A stretch of 8,161 nt of DNA from Streptosporangiaceae bacterium (GCA_030041195.1 JASHOI010000583.1:1-8161), one strand, 5' to 3'; counted from the stretch's first letter, positions 1-6,383 are shown. Notes: generated by a model from the sequence alone, not told the origin. Made by a program: numbers and translations.

Positions 1-819
1 CGCGGCGGCGCGACCGCCGCCGACTGGCCGGGCCTGGTCGCCGCCGGGCTGGCCGCCGAGGCCGCCGGCGACGTCCGCATCGTGGGGCTCTGGTCGCATA
101 TGGCCTGCGCCGACATCCCGGGGCATCCGTCGATCGCCGCTCAGATTGAGGCGTTCCGCGACGCGGTGTCGCTGGCGGAACGCGCCGGGGTCAGGCCCGA
201 GGTGCGGCACCTCGCGAACACGCCGGCCACGCTCACGCTGCCGGAGACCTGGTACGACCTGGTCCGGCCCGGGGGCTCGGTCTTCGGCCTTTCCACGCTT
301 CCCGGCGGGGCGCCGTCCTGGCTGCGGCCGGCGATGACGGTCAGGGCGCGGCTCGTGCAGACCAAGCGCGTCCCGTCGGGCACCGGCGTGTCCTACGGGC
401 ACCGCCACGTCACGGCCGGCGATGCCACGCTCGGCCTGGTGCCGCTCGGGTACGCCGAGGGTGTCCCGCGGGTCGCGACGAACACCGCGCAGGTGCAGGT
501 CCGCGGACGGCGGTGGACGATCTCCGGCACGGTCTGCATGAACCAGTTCGTGGTCGACTTCGGCGACGCGGCCGTGGCCCCCGGTGACGAGGTCGTGCTG
601 TTCGGGCCCGGTGACGCCGGCGAGCCCACCGCGCAGGAGTGGGCCGATGCGCTGGACACGCTGTCCTACGAGATCGTGGTCAGATTCGCCGGCCGCGTCC
701 CCAAAAGCTACCTTGGAGTAACACAGAGCATGGATCCGGCCCTGGCGTTCGCGCCCGGCGCCGCGGCAGCGGCCGGATCTGCGGGAGCGCCGCGCGCTCC
801 CCGGGCACGGGAGAACTAG
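1..819 (+). CDS. alr: Alanine racemase, C-terminal part (5' end outside window)
   Basis: This PLP enzyme interconverts L- and D-alanine in the cytoplasm and supplies D-Ala for peptidoglycan. The frame is open from base 1 with no stop, so the gene begins upstream. The first in-frame ATG at 82 lies inside the conserved barrel strand GLWSHMACAD and is not the true start. Visible landmarks are the barrel end (SHMACAD, then HLANTPA), the second catalytic Tyr in VSYGHRH (codon 394-396), the C-terminal-domain signature LGYAEGVPR, the CMNQ motif (Met at 538-540) and the closing LSYEIVVRFAGRVPKSYLGV. The N-terminal PLP-lysine motif is not in the window. In CMNQ the position that is usually Asp (CMDQ) is Asn. 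A 32-residue Ala/Pro/Gly-rich tail (721-816) follows the normal end of the fold. The next gene starts on the base after the stop, so co-transcription is likely. Confidence 0.96.
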   Translation, partial: RGGATAADWPGLVAAGLAAEAAGDVRIVGLWSHMACADIPGHPSIAAQIEAFRDAVSLAERAGVRPEVRHLANTPATLTLPETWYDLVRPGGSVFGLSTLPGGAPSWLRPAMTVRARLVQTKRVPSGTGVSYGHRHVTAGDATLGLVPLGYAEGVPRVATNTAQVQVRGRRWTISGTVCMNQFVVDFGDAAVAPGDEVVLFGPGDAGEPTAQEWADALDTLSYEIVVRFAGRVPKSYLGVTQSMDPALAFAPGAAAAAGSAGAPRAPRAREN

Positions 820-1902
820 ATGGCGAGTTGGCGGCGGATCACCGGCATCGCCGGGCTGGCCGCTGGCGCGGCGGTGGCGGCGGGGGCCGGAGCCGTCATC
901 GCGGCCGAGAAGGTCGCCGTCGGCCGGCTGCGGCTGCGGCCCGATCCCGAGGCGGATGAGCCGTTCGGCCAGCTGCACGGCCGGGCTCTGACCGTGCTCG
1001 CCGACGATGGGGTGCCGCTGCACGCCGAGATCAACGGGCCGGACGACGCCCCGGTCACGATCATCTTCAGCCATGGCTACGCTCTCTCCCAGAGCGTCTG
1101 GCACTACCAGCGCCGGGACCTGGCCGGATCGGCCAGGTGCGTGTTCTGGGATCAGCGAGGGCACGGCCAGTCGGGCGAGTGCAGCCAGGACAGCTGCACC
1201 ATCCCCCAGCTCGGGGAGGACCTGCGCGCGGTGCTGCAGGCGACCGCGCCGGGCGACACCCCGGTCGTGCTCGTCGGCCACTCGATGGGCGGTATGACGA
1301 TCATGGCGCTCGCCCGGCAGCACCCCGAGCTGTTCGGCACCAAGGTGATCGGTGTGGTGCTGATATCGACCCTGGCCGGCGGCGTCGACCCGACGATCTG
1401 GATCCCGCTGGCGCTGCGCCCGATCGCCCGGCAGGCCGCGGCCCCGATGCTGCGCGGTGTCAGCCGCGGGCCGGCGGCCAGCCTCGTGGAGCGCGGCCGC
1501 CAGGCCGGCGGCGACCTGGCGTTCCTCGGCACCCGGTACGTGGCGTTTGGTGATCCCTCGGTGAGCCCGGCCGTCGTGGACTTCCTTGAGCGGATCATCC
1601 GCGCCACCCCGGTGGGGGTCGTGGCCGCGTTCTACCTGGCGCTGCTGCGCCACGATGAGCGGGCGGCGCTCGGCGTACTCGGCCGGGTGCCGGTGACCGT
1701 GATCGCCGGGGAGAGCGACCGGCTGGTCCCGCTGGCGCGAAGCGAGGAACTTGCCGAGCAGATCCCCGGCGCGGAGCTGGTCCGGGTGCCCGGGGCCGGC
1801 CACGCGGTCATCCTGGAGCGGCCCGAGTTCGTGAACCGCGTGATCAGCGATATGGTCGCGCGCTGCGTGCCAGGCACGCCGCGGCGCGCTAGCACGGCAT
1901 AA
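820..1902 (+). CDS. Membrane-anchored alpha/beta-fold hydrolase
   Basis: This is a 360-residue alpha/beta hydrolase whose substrate cannot be told from sequence. An Arg-Arg pair (residues 5-6) and a hydrophobic Ala/Gly-rich stretch (about 7-29) suggest an N-terminal membrane anchor or uncleaved signal. The catalytic domain follows from about residue 50. It has the oxyanion-hole HG (85-86, in FSHGY), the strand/loop WDQRGHGQSG (110-119), the nucleophile elbow GHSMGG with Ser155, a cap region (about 185-275), the acid Asp300 in GESDRLVP and the base His328 in GAGHAV. The Ser-Asp-His triad is therefore complete. The ATG directly abuts the alr stop and has a purine-rich GGGAGA upstream, so translation is probably coupled to alr. 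Hydrolases at this spot between alr and tsaE are familiar in streptomycetes and relatives, while M. tuberculosis lacks one here. An esterase, lipase or haloperoxidase-like activity is possible but unproven. Confidence 0.88.
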   Translation: MASWRRITGIAGLAAGAAVAAGAGAVIAAEKVAVGRLRLRPDPEADEPFGQLHGRALTVLADDGVPLHAEINGPDDAPVTIIFSHGYALSQSVWHYQRRDLAGSARCVFWDQRGHGQSGECSQDSCTIPQLGEDLRAVLQATAPGDTPVVLVGHSMGGMTIMALARQHPELFGTKVIGVVLISTLAGGVDPTIWIPLALRPIARQAAAPMLRGVSRGPAASLVERGRQAGGDLAFLGTRYVAFGDPSVSPAVVDFLERIIRATPVGVVAAFYLALLRHDERAALGVLGRVPVTVIAGESDRLVPLARSEELAEQIPGAELVRVPGAGHAVILERPEFVNRVISDMVARCVPGTPRRASTA

Positions 1903-1904
1903 CC

Positions 1905-2462
1905 GTGGCCGCGGAGCCGTCGGTGCTGGCGGAGGTCGACGTTCCAACCGCCGCTGAGATGCGCCTTCTGGGGCAGCGGCTGGCAGCGCTGCTGCGCCCC
2001 GGTGACCTGGTCGTGCTGACCGGGCCGCTCGGCGCCGGGAAGACCACGCTTGTGCAGGGGATCGGCCGTGGCCTCCGCGTGCGGGGGCCGGTGACCTCGC
2101 CCACTTTCGTGATAGCCCGCGTGCACCCGGCGCTCGACGGCGGCGGGCCGGCCCTGGTGCACGCGGACGCCTACCGGCTTGGCAGCCGGGCCGAGGTCGA
2201 TGACCTTGACCTGGACGCGGACCTGGAGAGTTCGGTGACCGTGGTCGAGTGGGGCGAGGGCCTGGTGGAGGACCTGGCCGACAGCTACCTGGAGATCACG
2301 ATCACGATGCCGCGGCCCGCCGCCGGGGACGGCACCGGAGGCTATGACGCCGATGCGCCCGACGAGGCCCGCGCGGTCCGGCTCGCGGCGCGCGGCCGGC
2401 GCTGGGAAGAGGCAGCCGAATCCGCGCGTCTCGCCCTAGTCGGCGGCGCCAACGTTCTATAG
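1905..2462 (+). CDS. tsaE: tRNA t6A modification ATPase TsaE
   Basis: TsaE is the ATPase that binds the TsaB-TsaD complex and lets it cycle during t6A37 synthesis on ANN-decoding tRNAs. The 185-residue product has the family pattern: a P-loop GPLGAGKTT (40-48, Lys46), the switch-like VTSPTFVI (63-70), HADAYRL (87-93) and the Walker-B-like VVEWGE (113-118). It is longer than E. coli TsaE (about 153 residues). The extra length is a C-terminal tail after ITITMP (from about residue 136) rich in Gly, Asp, Arg and Ala, as in other actinobacterial homologues. The GTG start lies two bases after the hydrolase stop with no clear Shine-Dalgarno site, so translation probably depends on coupling. An in-frame GTG at 1923 is an alternative start and would remove six residues of no known function. 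The last codons run into TAG at 2460-2462. Confidence 0.95.
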   Translation: MAAEPSVLAEVDVPTAAEMRLLGQRLAALLRPGDLVVLTGPLGAGKTTLVQGIGRGLRVRGPVTSPTFVIARVHPALDGGGPALVHADAYRLGSRAEVDDLDLDADLESSVTVVEWGEGLVEDLADSYLEITITMPRPAAGDGTGGYDADAPDEARAVRLAARGRRWEEAAESARLALVGGANVL

Positions 2463-2563
2463 TTCCGTTCTGTCCGGCGGCAGCATGTTCCGCCATCCCG
2501 CTGCGCGGTCGCGTTAGCCTGCCGTCATCCAGCACGCCCGTACACCTTCCCCGGAGGCGCGCC
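2463..2563 (+). promoter_or_regulatory. Intergenic gap with possible -10 element and strong RBS
   Basis: This 101-base gap is the first break in an otherwise contiguous gene string. TAGCCT (2515-2520) fits the actinobacterial -10 pattern TAnnnT, but no convincing -35 hexamer lies 16-18 bases upstream. A weak 5-bp hairpin (GGCGG 2476-2480 with CCGCC 2490-2494, 9-base loop) could be a remnant terminator but is too short to call. GGAGG at 2553-2557 lies six bases before the GTG at 2564 and is a good ribosome binding site that supports that start. Confidence 0.4.
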
Positions 2564-3613
2564 GTGGCTCAGGGGGTTCCGCCCCGCCGGTCCGCGCGGC
2601 TGCCCGAACGCGGCCGCCGCGGGCAATCGGACGAGCAGGGAAGGCGTGGTCGTCCCGAGCGGGACGGCCGGTCCTACCCTGATGCCTTTGACGACCAAGC
2701 CGACGAGGATCTGCCGCCATGGGCGGGGATGGGCATCTACCCCACCGGCCCGGGCGGCAGGGAACGCAGGCCGCGCGCTGCCGAGGCCGATGACGGACGC
2801 CGGGCCGGCCCGGCGGGATCGGCGCCCAGGCAGTGGAGTGGGCCGCCGGATGCCGACGAAGGCGAGGACCGGGCCACCGAGCGCCGTCCCGCCCGCAGGC
2901 AGGGCCGCAGGGCCGCGGCGGCCAAGGCCAGGAAGACCCGGCGCGAGATCCTCATCGCCGGCCTCGTGGTCGTGGTCGGGATCGTGGTCGTGCTCGGGAT
3001 CCTCGGGAAGCTTCCGTTCCAGAGCAAGCCGGCCACGGCGCCGCGTAACAACGGTTTCGTGACGACGTTCCAGCCGGGCGAGTTCCGCACCGTCCCCAGC
3101 GCGTGCGGCGTGGTCAGCTCCGCGACGATCGGCCAGTACCTTCCCGGCAAGGTCGCCGAGGTGTCCCAGGCACTGGGCAGCTCAACCGAGAGCCAGTGCA
3201 CCTGGACGCTGGACACCACGCACAACTTCGAGGTGCTCACGGTGACCAGCCAGGCGTACGCGCCGAGCCTGCTGGCCACGGGAGATGGCAGCGCGACGTT
3301 CAGCGCGATCGACGCCTACAACAATGAGCTGCAGAACCTTCAGCATCCGGTCAAGAAGAGCAAGACCCCGGTCGCCCAGATCGGCACCGTGGTGGGGCTG
3401 GGCTCCACGGCGTTCAGCGCGCTGCAGGTCTTCCATCAGGGTGGCGGGAACATCATGGACGAGGTCACCGTCGTCGTACGGGATCGCAACGCGGTGATCA
3501 CCGTCACGATGCAGGGCCAGGAGCACGGCGGCGGCTTCGAGCCGGTGCCGGACGCCACCTTGCGCGCCGGAGCGCTCGCCGCGGCGCACGAGGCCCTCGC
3601 CGGGCTTCACTGA
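2564..3613 (+). CDS. Single-pass membrane protein, extracytoplasmic domain, function unknown
   Basis: I do not recognise a defined family with certainty. The 349-residue product has three parts. Residues 1-128 are a disordered-looking cytoplasmic region rich in Arg, Asp, Glu, Pro and Gly, ending in the basic KARKTRRE. Residues 129-148 form one very hydrophobic Val/Ile/Leu helix. Residues 149-349 are an exported domain. The charge pattern (positive side before the helix) predicts N-inside, C-outside. The outer domain has just two Cys, at 181 (PSACGVVSS) and 212 (SQCTWTLD), a likely disulfide. This Cys...Cys-x-Trp arrangement resembles the actinobacterial DUF3558-type exported proteins, but the match is by eye. 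The GTG start is supported by GGAGG six bases upstream. The gene sits between tsaE and tsaB, where M. tuberculosis has no such gene. Nothing in it suggests a direct tRNA-modification role. Confidence 0.8.
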   Translation: MAQGVPPRRSARLPERGRRGQSDEQGRRGRPERDGRSYPDAFDDQADEDLPPWAGMGIYPTGPGGRERRPRAAEADDGRRAGPAGSAPRQWSGPPDADEGEDRATERRPARRQGRRAAAAKARKTRREILIAGLVVVVGIVVVLGILGKLPFQSKPATAPRNNGFVTTFQPGEFRTVPSACGVVSSATIGQYLPGKVAEVSQALGSSTESQCTWTLDTTHNFEVLTVTSQAYAPSLLATGDGSATFSAIDAYNNELQNLQHPVKKSKTPVAQIGTVVGLGSTAFSALQVFHQGGGNIMDEVTVVVRDRNAVITVTMQGQEHGGGFEPVPDATLRAGALAAAHEALAGLH

Positions 3614-3618
3614 CCGGC

Positions 3619-3654
3619 TTAACCAGGCCGCCGCGTGACCTACGCTGGTCAACC
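3619..3654 (+). promoter_or_regulatory. Candidate leaderless promoter of tsaB-rimI-tsaD
   Basis: TACGCT (3641-3646) fits the actinobacterial -10 consensus TAnnnT. A poor -35 candidate, TTAACC (3619-3624), lies 16 bases upstream. Only eight bases separate the hexamer from the GTG of tsaB at 3655, which would put transcription initiation at or within about two bases of the start codon. No Shine-Dalgarno-like purine run precedes that GTG, which agrees with a leaderless mRNA. The hexamer is exactly flanked by the inverted repeat TGACC / GGTCA (3636-3640 and 3647-3651). Confidence 0.5.
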
Positions 3655-4320
3655 GTGCTGCTGCTCGCCTTCGATACCGCTACCCCTGCAGTGACGGTCG
3701 CCCTGCACGACGGGGTGCGCGTGCTCGCCGGCCGGACCACGGTGAGCTCTCGCCGGCAGGGCGAGCTGCTCGCGGCGATGATCGAGCAGGTACTCGGGGA
3801 TGCGGGCGTTGGGCGAACCGATCTGGAGGCGGTGGCGGTCGGGACCGGACCCGGCCCGTACACCGGCCTGCGGGCCGGCCTGGTCACGGCGCGGGTCCTC
3901 GGCAGCGCGCTCGGCATTCCGGCTGTCGGCGTGTGCACCCTCGATGTGATCGCGCGGGCAGCGGCCACGCCGGCCGCGGGCCGCGAGTTCGTCGTCGCCA
4001 CCGATGCCCGCCGCAAGGAGATCTACTGGGCGCGCTACGACCCGGCGGGGCGGCGCATCGGCGGCCCGGATGTCAGTCTTCCCGCGAAGCTGGCCTCGGC
4101 CGAGATCACCCCGTCGTGCCCGGTCGCCGGGCAGGGGCCGGTGCTCTACCCCGAACTCGGCGGGTACCCGATACCGCCGGCCTACCCCGAGGCCGTGCAG
4201 CTCGCCGAGATCGCGATGCGGCGCCTGGCGGACGGCGTTCCCGGTGAGCCCCCCGAGCCGCTGTATCTGCGCCGGCCCGATGCCAGGGTGCCCGGCAAAC
4301 CCAAGCGGGTCACGGCATGA
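3655..4320 (+). CDS. tsaB: tRNA t6A modification scaffold TsaB (YeaZ)
   Basis: TsaB is the catalytically inactive ASKHA-fold paralogue of TsaD. It dimerises with TsaD and is required for t6A37 formation. The 221-residue length is normal for the family. Landmarks are the N-terminal FDTATPAVTVAL (6-17), GTGPGPYTGLRAGL (63-76), VATDARRKEIYWARY (114-128) and the C-terminal PLYLRRPDA (202-210). In the stretch SSRRQGELLAAM (31-42) a Gln stands where homologues often have His. The GTG start is the earliest sensible one because the FDTAT strand follows after five residues. No ribosome binding site is visible, and a -10-like element sits just upstream, so a leaderless start is likely. The stop codon overlaps the rimI ATG by four bases (ATGA at 4317-4320), so rimI translation is probably coupled. 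Confidence 0.95.
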   Translation: MLLLAFDTATPAVTVALHDGVRVLAGRTTVSSRRQGELLAAMIEQVLGDAGVGRTDLEAVAVGTGPGPYTGLRAGLVTARVLGSALGIPAVGVCTLDVIARAAATPAAGREFVVATDARRKEIYWARYDPAGRRIGGPDVSLPAKLASAEITPSCPVAGQGPVLYPELGGYPIPPAYPEAVQLAEIAMRRLADGVPGEPPEPLYLRRPDARVPGKPKRVTA

Positions 4321-4802
4321 ACGGGAATGAGGAGCGGCGTGGGAGCACGCTGCGCAAGATGACCTCCGCCGATCTCGACGCGGTGCTGGTGCTTGAGCAC
4401 TCCCTGTTCGGCGATGATGCGTGGTCACGGCAGATGCTCGAGGGCGAGCTCGCCGAGCAGCCGCGCAGCCGCTACTACCTGGTCGCCGACGACGGCGGCG
4501 CGATCATCGGCTACGCGGGGCTCCTGGTGGCCGCCGCCCAGGCCGACGTGCTCACGCTGGCCGTGGCCGCCGACCGCTGGGGGCAGGGAACCGGCTCGTC
4601 GCTGCTCGAGGCGCTGCTCACCGAGGCGGCGCGGCGGAACTGCGCCGAGGTCTTCCTTGAGGTCCGCACCGACAACACCCGTGCCCAGCGCCTGTACCGC
4701 AGGTACGGCTTCAGCCAGATCGGGATCCGGAAGGGCTACTACCAGCCGTCCGGCGCCGACGCCCTGGTGATGCGGCGCGACCTGAAGGAGGGCGTGTGGT
4801 GA
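4317..4802 (+). CDS. rimI: Protein N-terminal-alanine acetyltransferase RimI (GNAT)
   Basis: This is a GNAT-fold enzyme that transfers acetyl from acetyl-CoA to protein N-termini (ribosomal protein S18 in enterobacteria, with broader specificity reported for mycobacterial RimI). The 161-residue product shows [12 protein letters not shown] (12-23) for beta1/alpha1, the strand DVLTLAVAA (77-85), the acetyl-CoA pyrophosphate loop [10 protein letters not shown] (88-97), FLEVRTDN (113-120) and [10 protein letters not shown] (123-132). It ends in the RimI-typical [15 protein letters not shown] (138-152). Glu115 and Tyr127 align by motif with Glu103 and Tyr115, the proposed base and acid of Salmonella RimI. 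The first residue of the Q/R-x-x-G-x-G/A loop is Trp here, a variant seen in other GNATs. The gene overlaps tsaB by four bases and tsaD by four, consistent with one coupled transcript. An internal ATG at 4359 would cut into the first conserved strand and is less likely. Confidence 0.93.
   Translation: MNGNEERRGSTLRKMTSADLDAVLVLEHSLFGDDAWSRQMLEGELAEQPRSRYYLVADDGGAIIGYAGLLVAAAQADVLTLAVAADRWGQGTGSSLLEALLTEAARRNCAEVFLEVRTDNTRAQRLYRRYGFSQIGIRKGYYQPSGADALVMRRDLKEGVW
4785..4801 (+). promoter_or_regulatory. RBS and twin GTG start codons of tsaD
   Basis: AAGGAGG (4785-4791) near the end of rimI is a near-perfect Shine-Dalgarno sequence. Two consecutive in-frame GTG codons follow, at 4796 and 4799. 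The spacing is four bases to the first and seven to the second. The second is better placed and also gives the common four-base GTGA overlap with the rimI stop, so 4799 was chosen. The other start would add a single residue. Confidence 0.7.
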
Positions 4803-5830
4803 CCGCCCCGCTCGTGCTCGGCATCGAGACCTCCTGCGACGAGACCGGCGCTGGCCTGGTCCGCGGGAACGAACTGCTCGCCGACGCGATCGCCTCCAGC
4901 GTCGACGAGCACGCCAGGTTCGGCGGTGTCGTGCCCGAGGTGGCCAGCAGGGCACACCTGGAAGCGATGGTCCCGGCCGTGGACCGGGCGCTGGCCACCG
5001 CCGGGGCAAGGCTGGCCGACGTGGACGCGATCGCCGTCACCGCGGGCCCCGGCCTGGCCGGGGCGCTGCTGGTCGGGGTCTGCGCGGCCAAGGCGTACTC
5101 CCTGGCGCTCGGCAAGCCGCTCTACGGGGTCAACCACCTCGCCGCCCACATCGCCGTTGATCAGCTCGAGCACGGCCCGCTGCCGGCTCCTGCGGTCGCC
5201 CTGCTCGTCTCCGGCGGCCACTCCTCGCTGCTGCTGGTCACCGATCTGCCCGGCGAGATCGTCCCGCTCGGCGCCACGATCGACGACGCGGCGGGCGAGG
5301 CGTACGACAAGGTGGCCAGGCTGCTCGGGCTGCCGTTCCCCGGCGGCCCGCCGATCGACGCCGCGGCGAGGACCGGTGACCCGGCGGCCGTCGCCTTCCC
5401 CCGCGGCAAGTACCGGGACCAGACCTTCGACTTCTCGTTCTCCGGACTGAAGACGGCGGTGGCGCGCTGGGTCGAGGCCCGCGAGGCGGCCGGGCTGGCG
5501 GTGCCGGTGGCCGACGTCGCCGCTTCGTTCCAGGAAGCGGTCGCCGACGTGCTGACCCGCAAGGCGGTGGACTCCTGCCTGGCCAACGGCGTGGACCAGC
5601 TCGTGATCGGCGGCGGGGTGGCGGCCAATTCGCGGCTGCGGGCGCTCGCGCAGCAGCGCTGCGAGGCCGCGGGCATCAGGCTGCGCGTGCCGAGGCCGGG
5701 GCTGTGCACGGACAACGGGGCCATGGTCGCCGCGCTGGGCTCGGAGCTGCTGGCCAGGGACGTGCCGCCGTCGTCGCTCGAGTTCCCGGCCGACTCCGCG
5801 ATGCCGGTGACCGCCGTCGTAGCGCCCTAG
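4799..5830 (+). CDS. tsaD: tRNA N6-threonylcarbamoyladenosine transferase TsaD (Gcp/YgjD)
   Basis: TsaD is the catalytic subunit that moves the threonylcarbamoyl group from threonylcarbamoyl-AMP onto A37 of ANN-reading tRNAs. The 343-residue product is full length and every family motif is intact: [10 protein letters not shown] (8-17), EVASRAHLE (47-55), [12 protein letters not shown] (82-93), NHLAAH with the metal-binding His113 and His117, LVSGGHS (136-142), [16 protein letters not shown] (158-173), FPGGPPID (180-187), [10 protein letters not shown] (212-221), [11 protein letters not shown] (271-281) and CTDNGAMVA with the third metal ligand Asp305. In E. coli the equivalents are His111, His115 and Asp300. 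The partners TsaB and TsaE are encoded just upstream and TsaC/Sua5 is not in the window. Translation is coupled to rimI through a four-base overlap. A single-residue longer form from the GTG at 4796 is possible. Confidence 0.97.
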   Translation: MTAPLVLGIETSCDETGAGLVRGNELLADAIASSVDEHARFGGVVPEVASRAHLEAMVPAVDRALATAGARLADVDAIAVTAGPGLAGALLVGVCAAKAYSLALGKPLYGVNHLAAHIAVDQLEHGPLPAPAVALLVSGGHSSLLLVTDLPGEIVPLGATIDDAAGEAYDKVARLLGLPFPGGPPIDAAARTGDPAAVAFPRGKYRDQTFDFSFSGLKTAVARWVEAREAAGLAVPVADVAASFQEAVADVLTRKAVDSCLANGVDQLVIGGGVAANSRLRALAQQRCEAAGIRLRVPRPGLCTDNGAMVAALGSELLARDVPPSSLEFPADSAMPVTAVVAP

Positions 5831-5846
5831 CCGGAGGGCTGCCGAG

Positions 5847-5875
5847 TTGACGCCGCAGTCTGGTGCGGATAATGT
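5847..5875 (+). promoter_or_regulatory. groESL promoter (-35/-10, vegetative sigma type)
   Basis: TTGACG (5847-5852) and TAATGT (5870-5875) are separated by exactly 17 bases, a near-consensus actinobacterial housekeeping promoter. An overlapping GATAAT (5868-5873) offers a second -10 with a 15-base spacer. Predicted initiation is near 5882, at the first bases of the CIRCE element, which leaves a leader of about 125 bases before the groES GTG. The start point is inferred. Confidence 0.75.
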
Positions 5876-5881
5876 TCGGAA

Positions 5882-5908
5882 CTGGCACTCGACAGTGTAG
5901 AGTGCTAA
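5882..5908 (+). promoter_or_regulatory. CIRCE operator (HrcA binding site)
   Basis: The consensus is TTAGCACTC-N9-GAGTGCTAA. Here the left arm is CTGGCACTC (5882-5890, two mismatches), the spacer is nine bases (5891-5899) and the right arm GAGTGCTAA (5900-5908) is perfect. CIRCE is the target of the heat-labile repressor HrcA, whose folding depends on GroEL, giving feedback on chaperonin synthesis. It lies at the predicted transcription start, so HrcA would block initiation or clearance. The hrcA gene itself is not in this window. Confidence 0.93.
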
Positions 5909-6006
5909 TGCGACGAGGCCGGTCTGGCACCCGCGACGGCAGGCCGCCATGGTCGCCCTCTCTAACAATTTCTCTGCTAGCCCTTTCCGGAGGGGGAGGT
6001 CAGATC

Positions 6007-6318
6007 GTGACGACCGCCACCAAGGTTGTTCTCAAGCCGCTCGAAGACCGGATCGTGGTGCGCCCGCTCGAAGCCGAGCAGACCACCGCTTCCGGCCTGG
6101 TCATCCCGGACACCGCCAAGGAAAAGCCCCAGGAGGGCGAGGTCCTCGCGGTTGGCCCTGGCCGGTTCGATGACGCGGGCGCGAAGCGCGTCCCCATGGA
6201 CGTGAGCGTCGGCGACGTCGTGCTGTACAGCAAGTACGGCGGCACCGAGGTCAAGTACAGCGGCGAGGAGTACCTGGTGCTCTCCGCCCGCGACGTGCTC
6301 GCGATCATCGAGAAGTAG
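6007..6318 (+). CDS. groES: Co-chaperonin GroES (Hsp10/Cpn10)
   Basis: GroES is the heptameric lid of the GroEL folding chamber in the cytoplasm. The 103-residue product is of normal size and closely follows the actinobacterial pattern: [11 protein letters not shown] (10-20), the GroEL-binding mobile loop with [19 protein letters not shown] (26-44), [11 protein letters not shown] (46-56), [17 protein letters not shown] (69-85) and [18 protein letters not shown] at the C-terminus. The GTG start was chosen because a very strong purine-rich site (5989-6000, ending GGGGAGGT) lies six bases upstream and the protein then begins at the usual place. The same frame is open back to 5863, but that extension would run through the CIRCE operator and has no family similarity. 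Two stop codons in tandem (TAG TAA, 6316-6321) end the gene. It is co-oriented with groEL and probably co-transcribed from the promoter at 5847. Confidence 0.97.
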   Translation: MTTATKVVLKPLEDRIVVRPLEAEQTTASGLVIPDTAKEKPQEGEVLAVGPGRFDDAGAKRVPMDVSVGDVVLYSKYGGTEVKYSGEEYLVLSARDVLAIIEK

Positions 6319-6322
6319 TAAT

Positions 6323-6383
6323 GGGCGCGCACCAGCGCGTCCAGCACCGCCCCGGGCCGCCAGCAGGCGAGCCCGGGGCGGTG
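6323..6383 (+). promoter_or_regulatory. Two tandem hairpins in the groES-groEL spacer
   Basis: Hairpin 1 pairs 6323-6330 with 6335-6342 (8 pairs, one G-U, loop ACCA) and begins four bases after the groES stop. Hairpin 2 pairs 6345-6357 with 6371-6383, a perfect 13-bp stem. It is extended by CGCC (6358-6361) with GGCG (6366-6369) across a single bulged A, with loop AGCA. No U-tract follows. The structure could cause partial termination, protect or direct processing of the groES mRNA, or set the GroES:GroEL ratio. These roles are inferred and only the pairing is seen. Confidence 0.75.

Noticed and set aside
2476..2494. GGCGG/CCGCC hairpin after tsaE as a terminator
   Set aside because: It has only five pairs with a 9-base loop and no T-tract, which is common by chance in this base composition.
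4739..5968. A 409-codon open frame on the - strand, opposite tsaD
   Set aside because: It is antisense to an intact, fully conserved tsaD. Long antisense frames are expected in high-GC codon-biased genes. The product is Arg/Gly/His-rich with no recognisable motif.
5863..6006. A 48-residue N-terminal extension of GroES from an upstream ATG
   Set aside because: It would translate through the CIRCE operator, matches no GroES, and ignores the strong ribosome binding site before the GTG at 6007.
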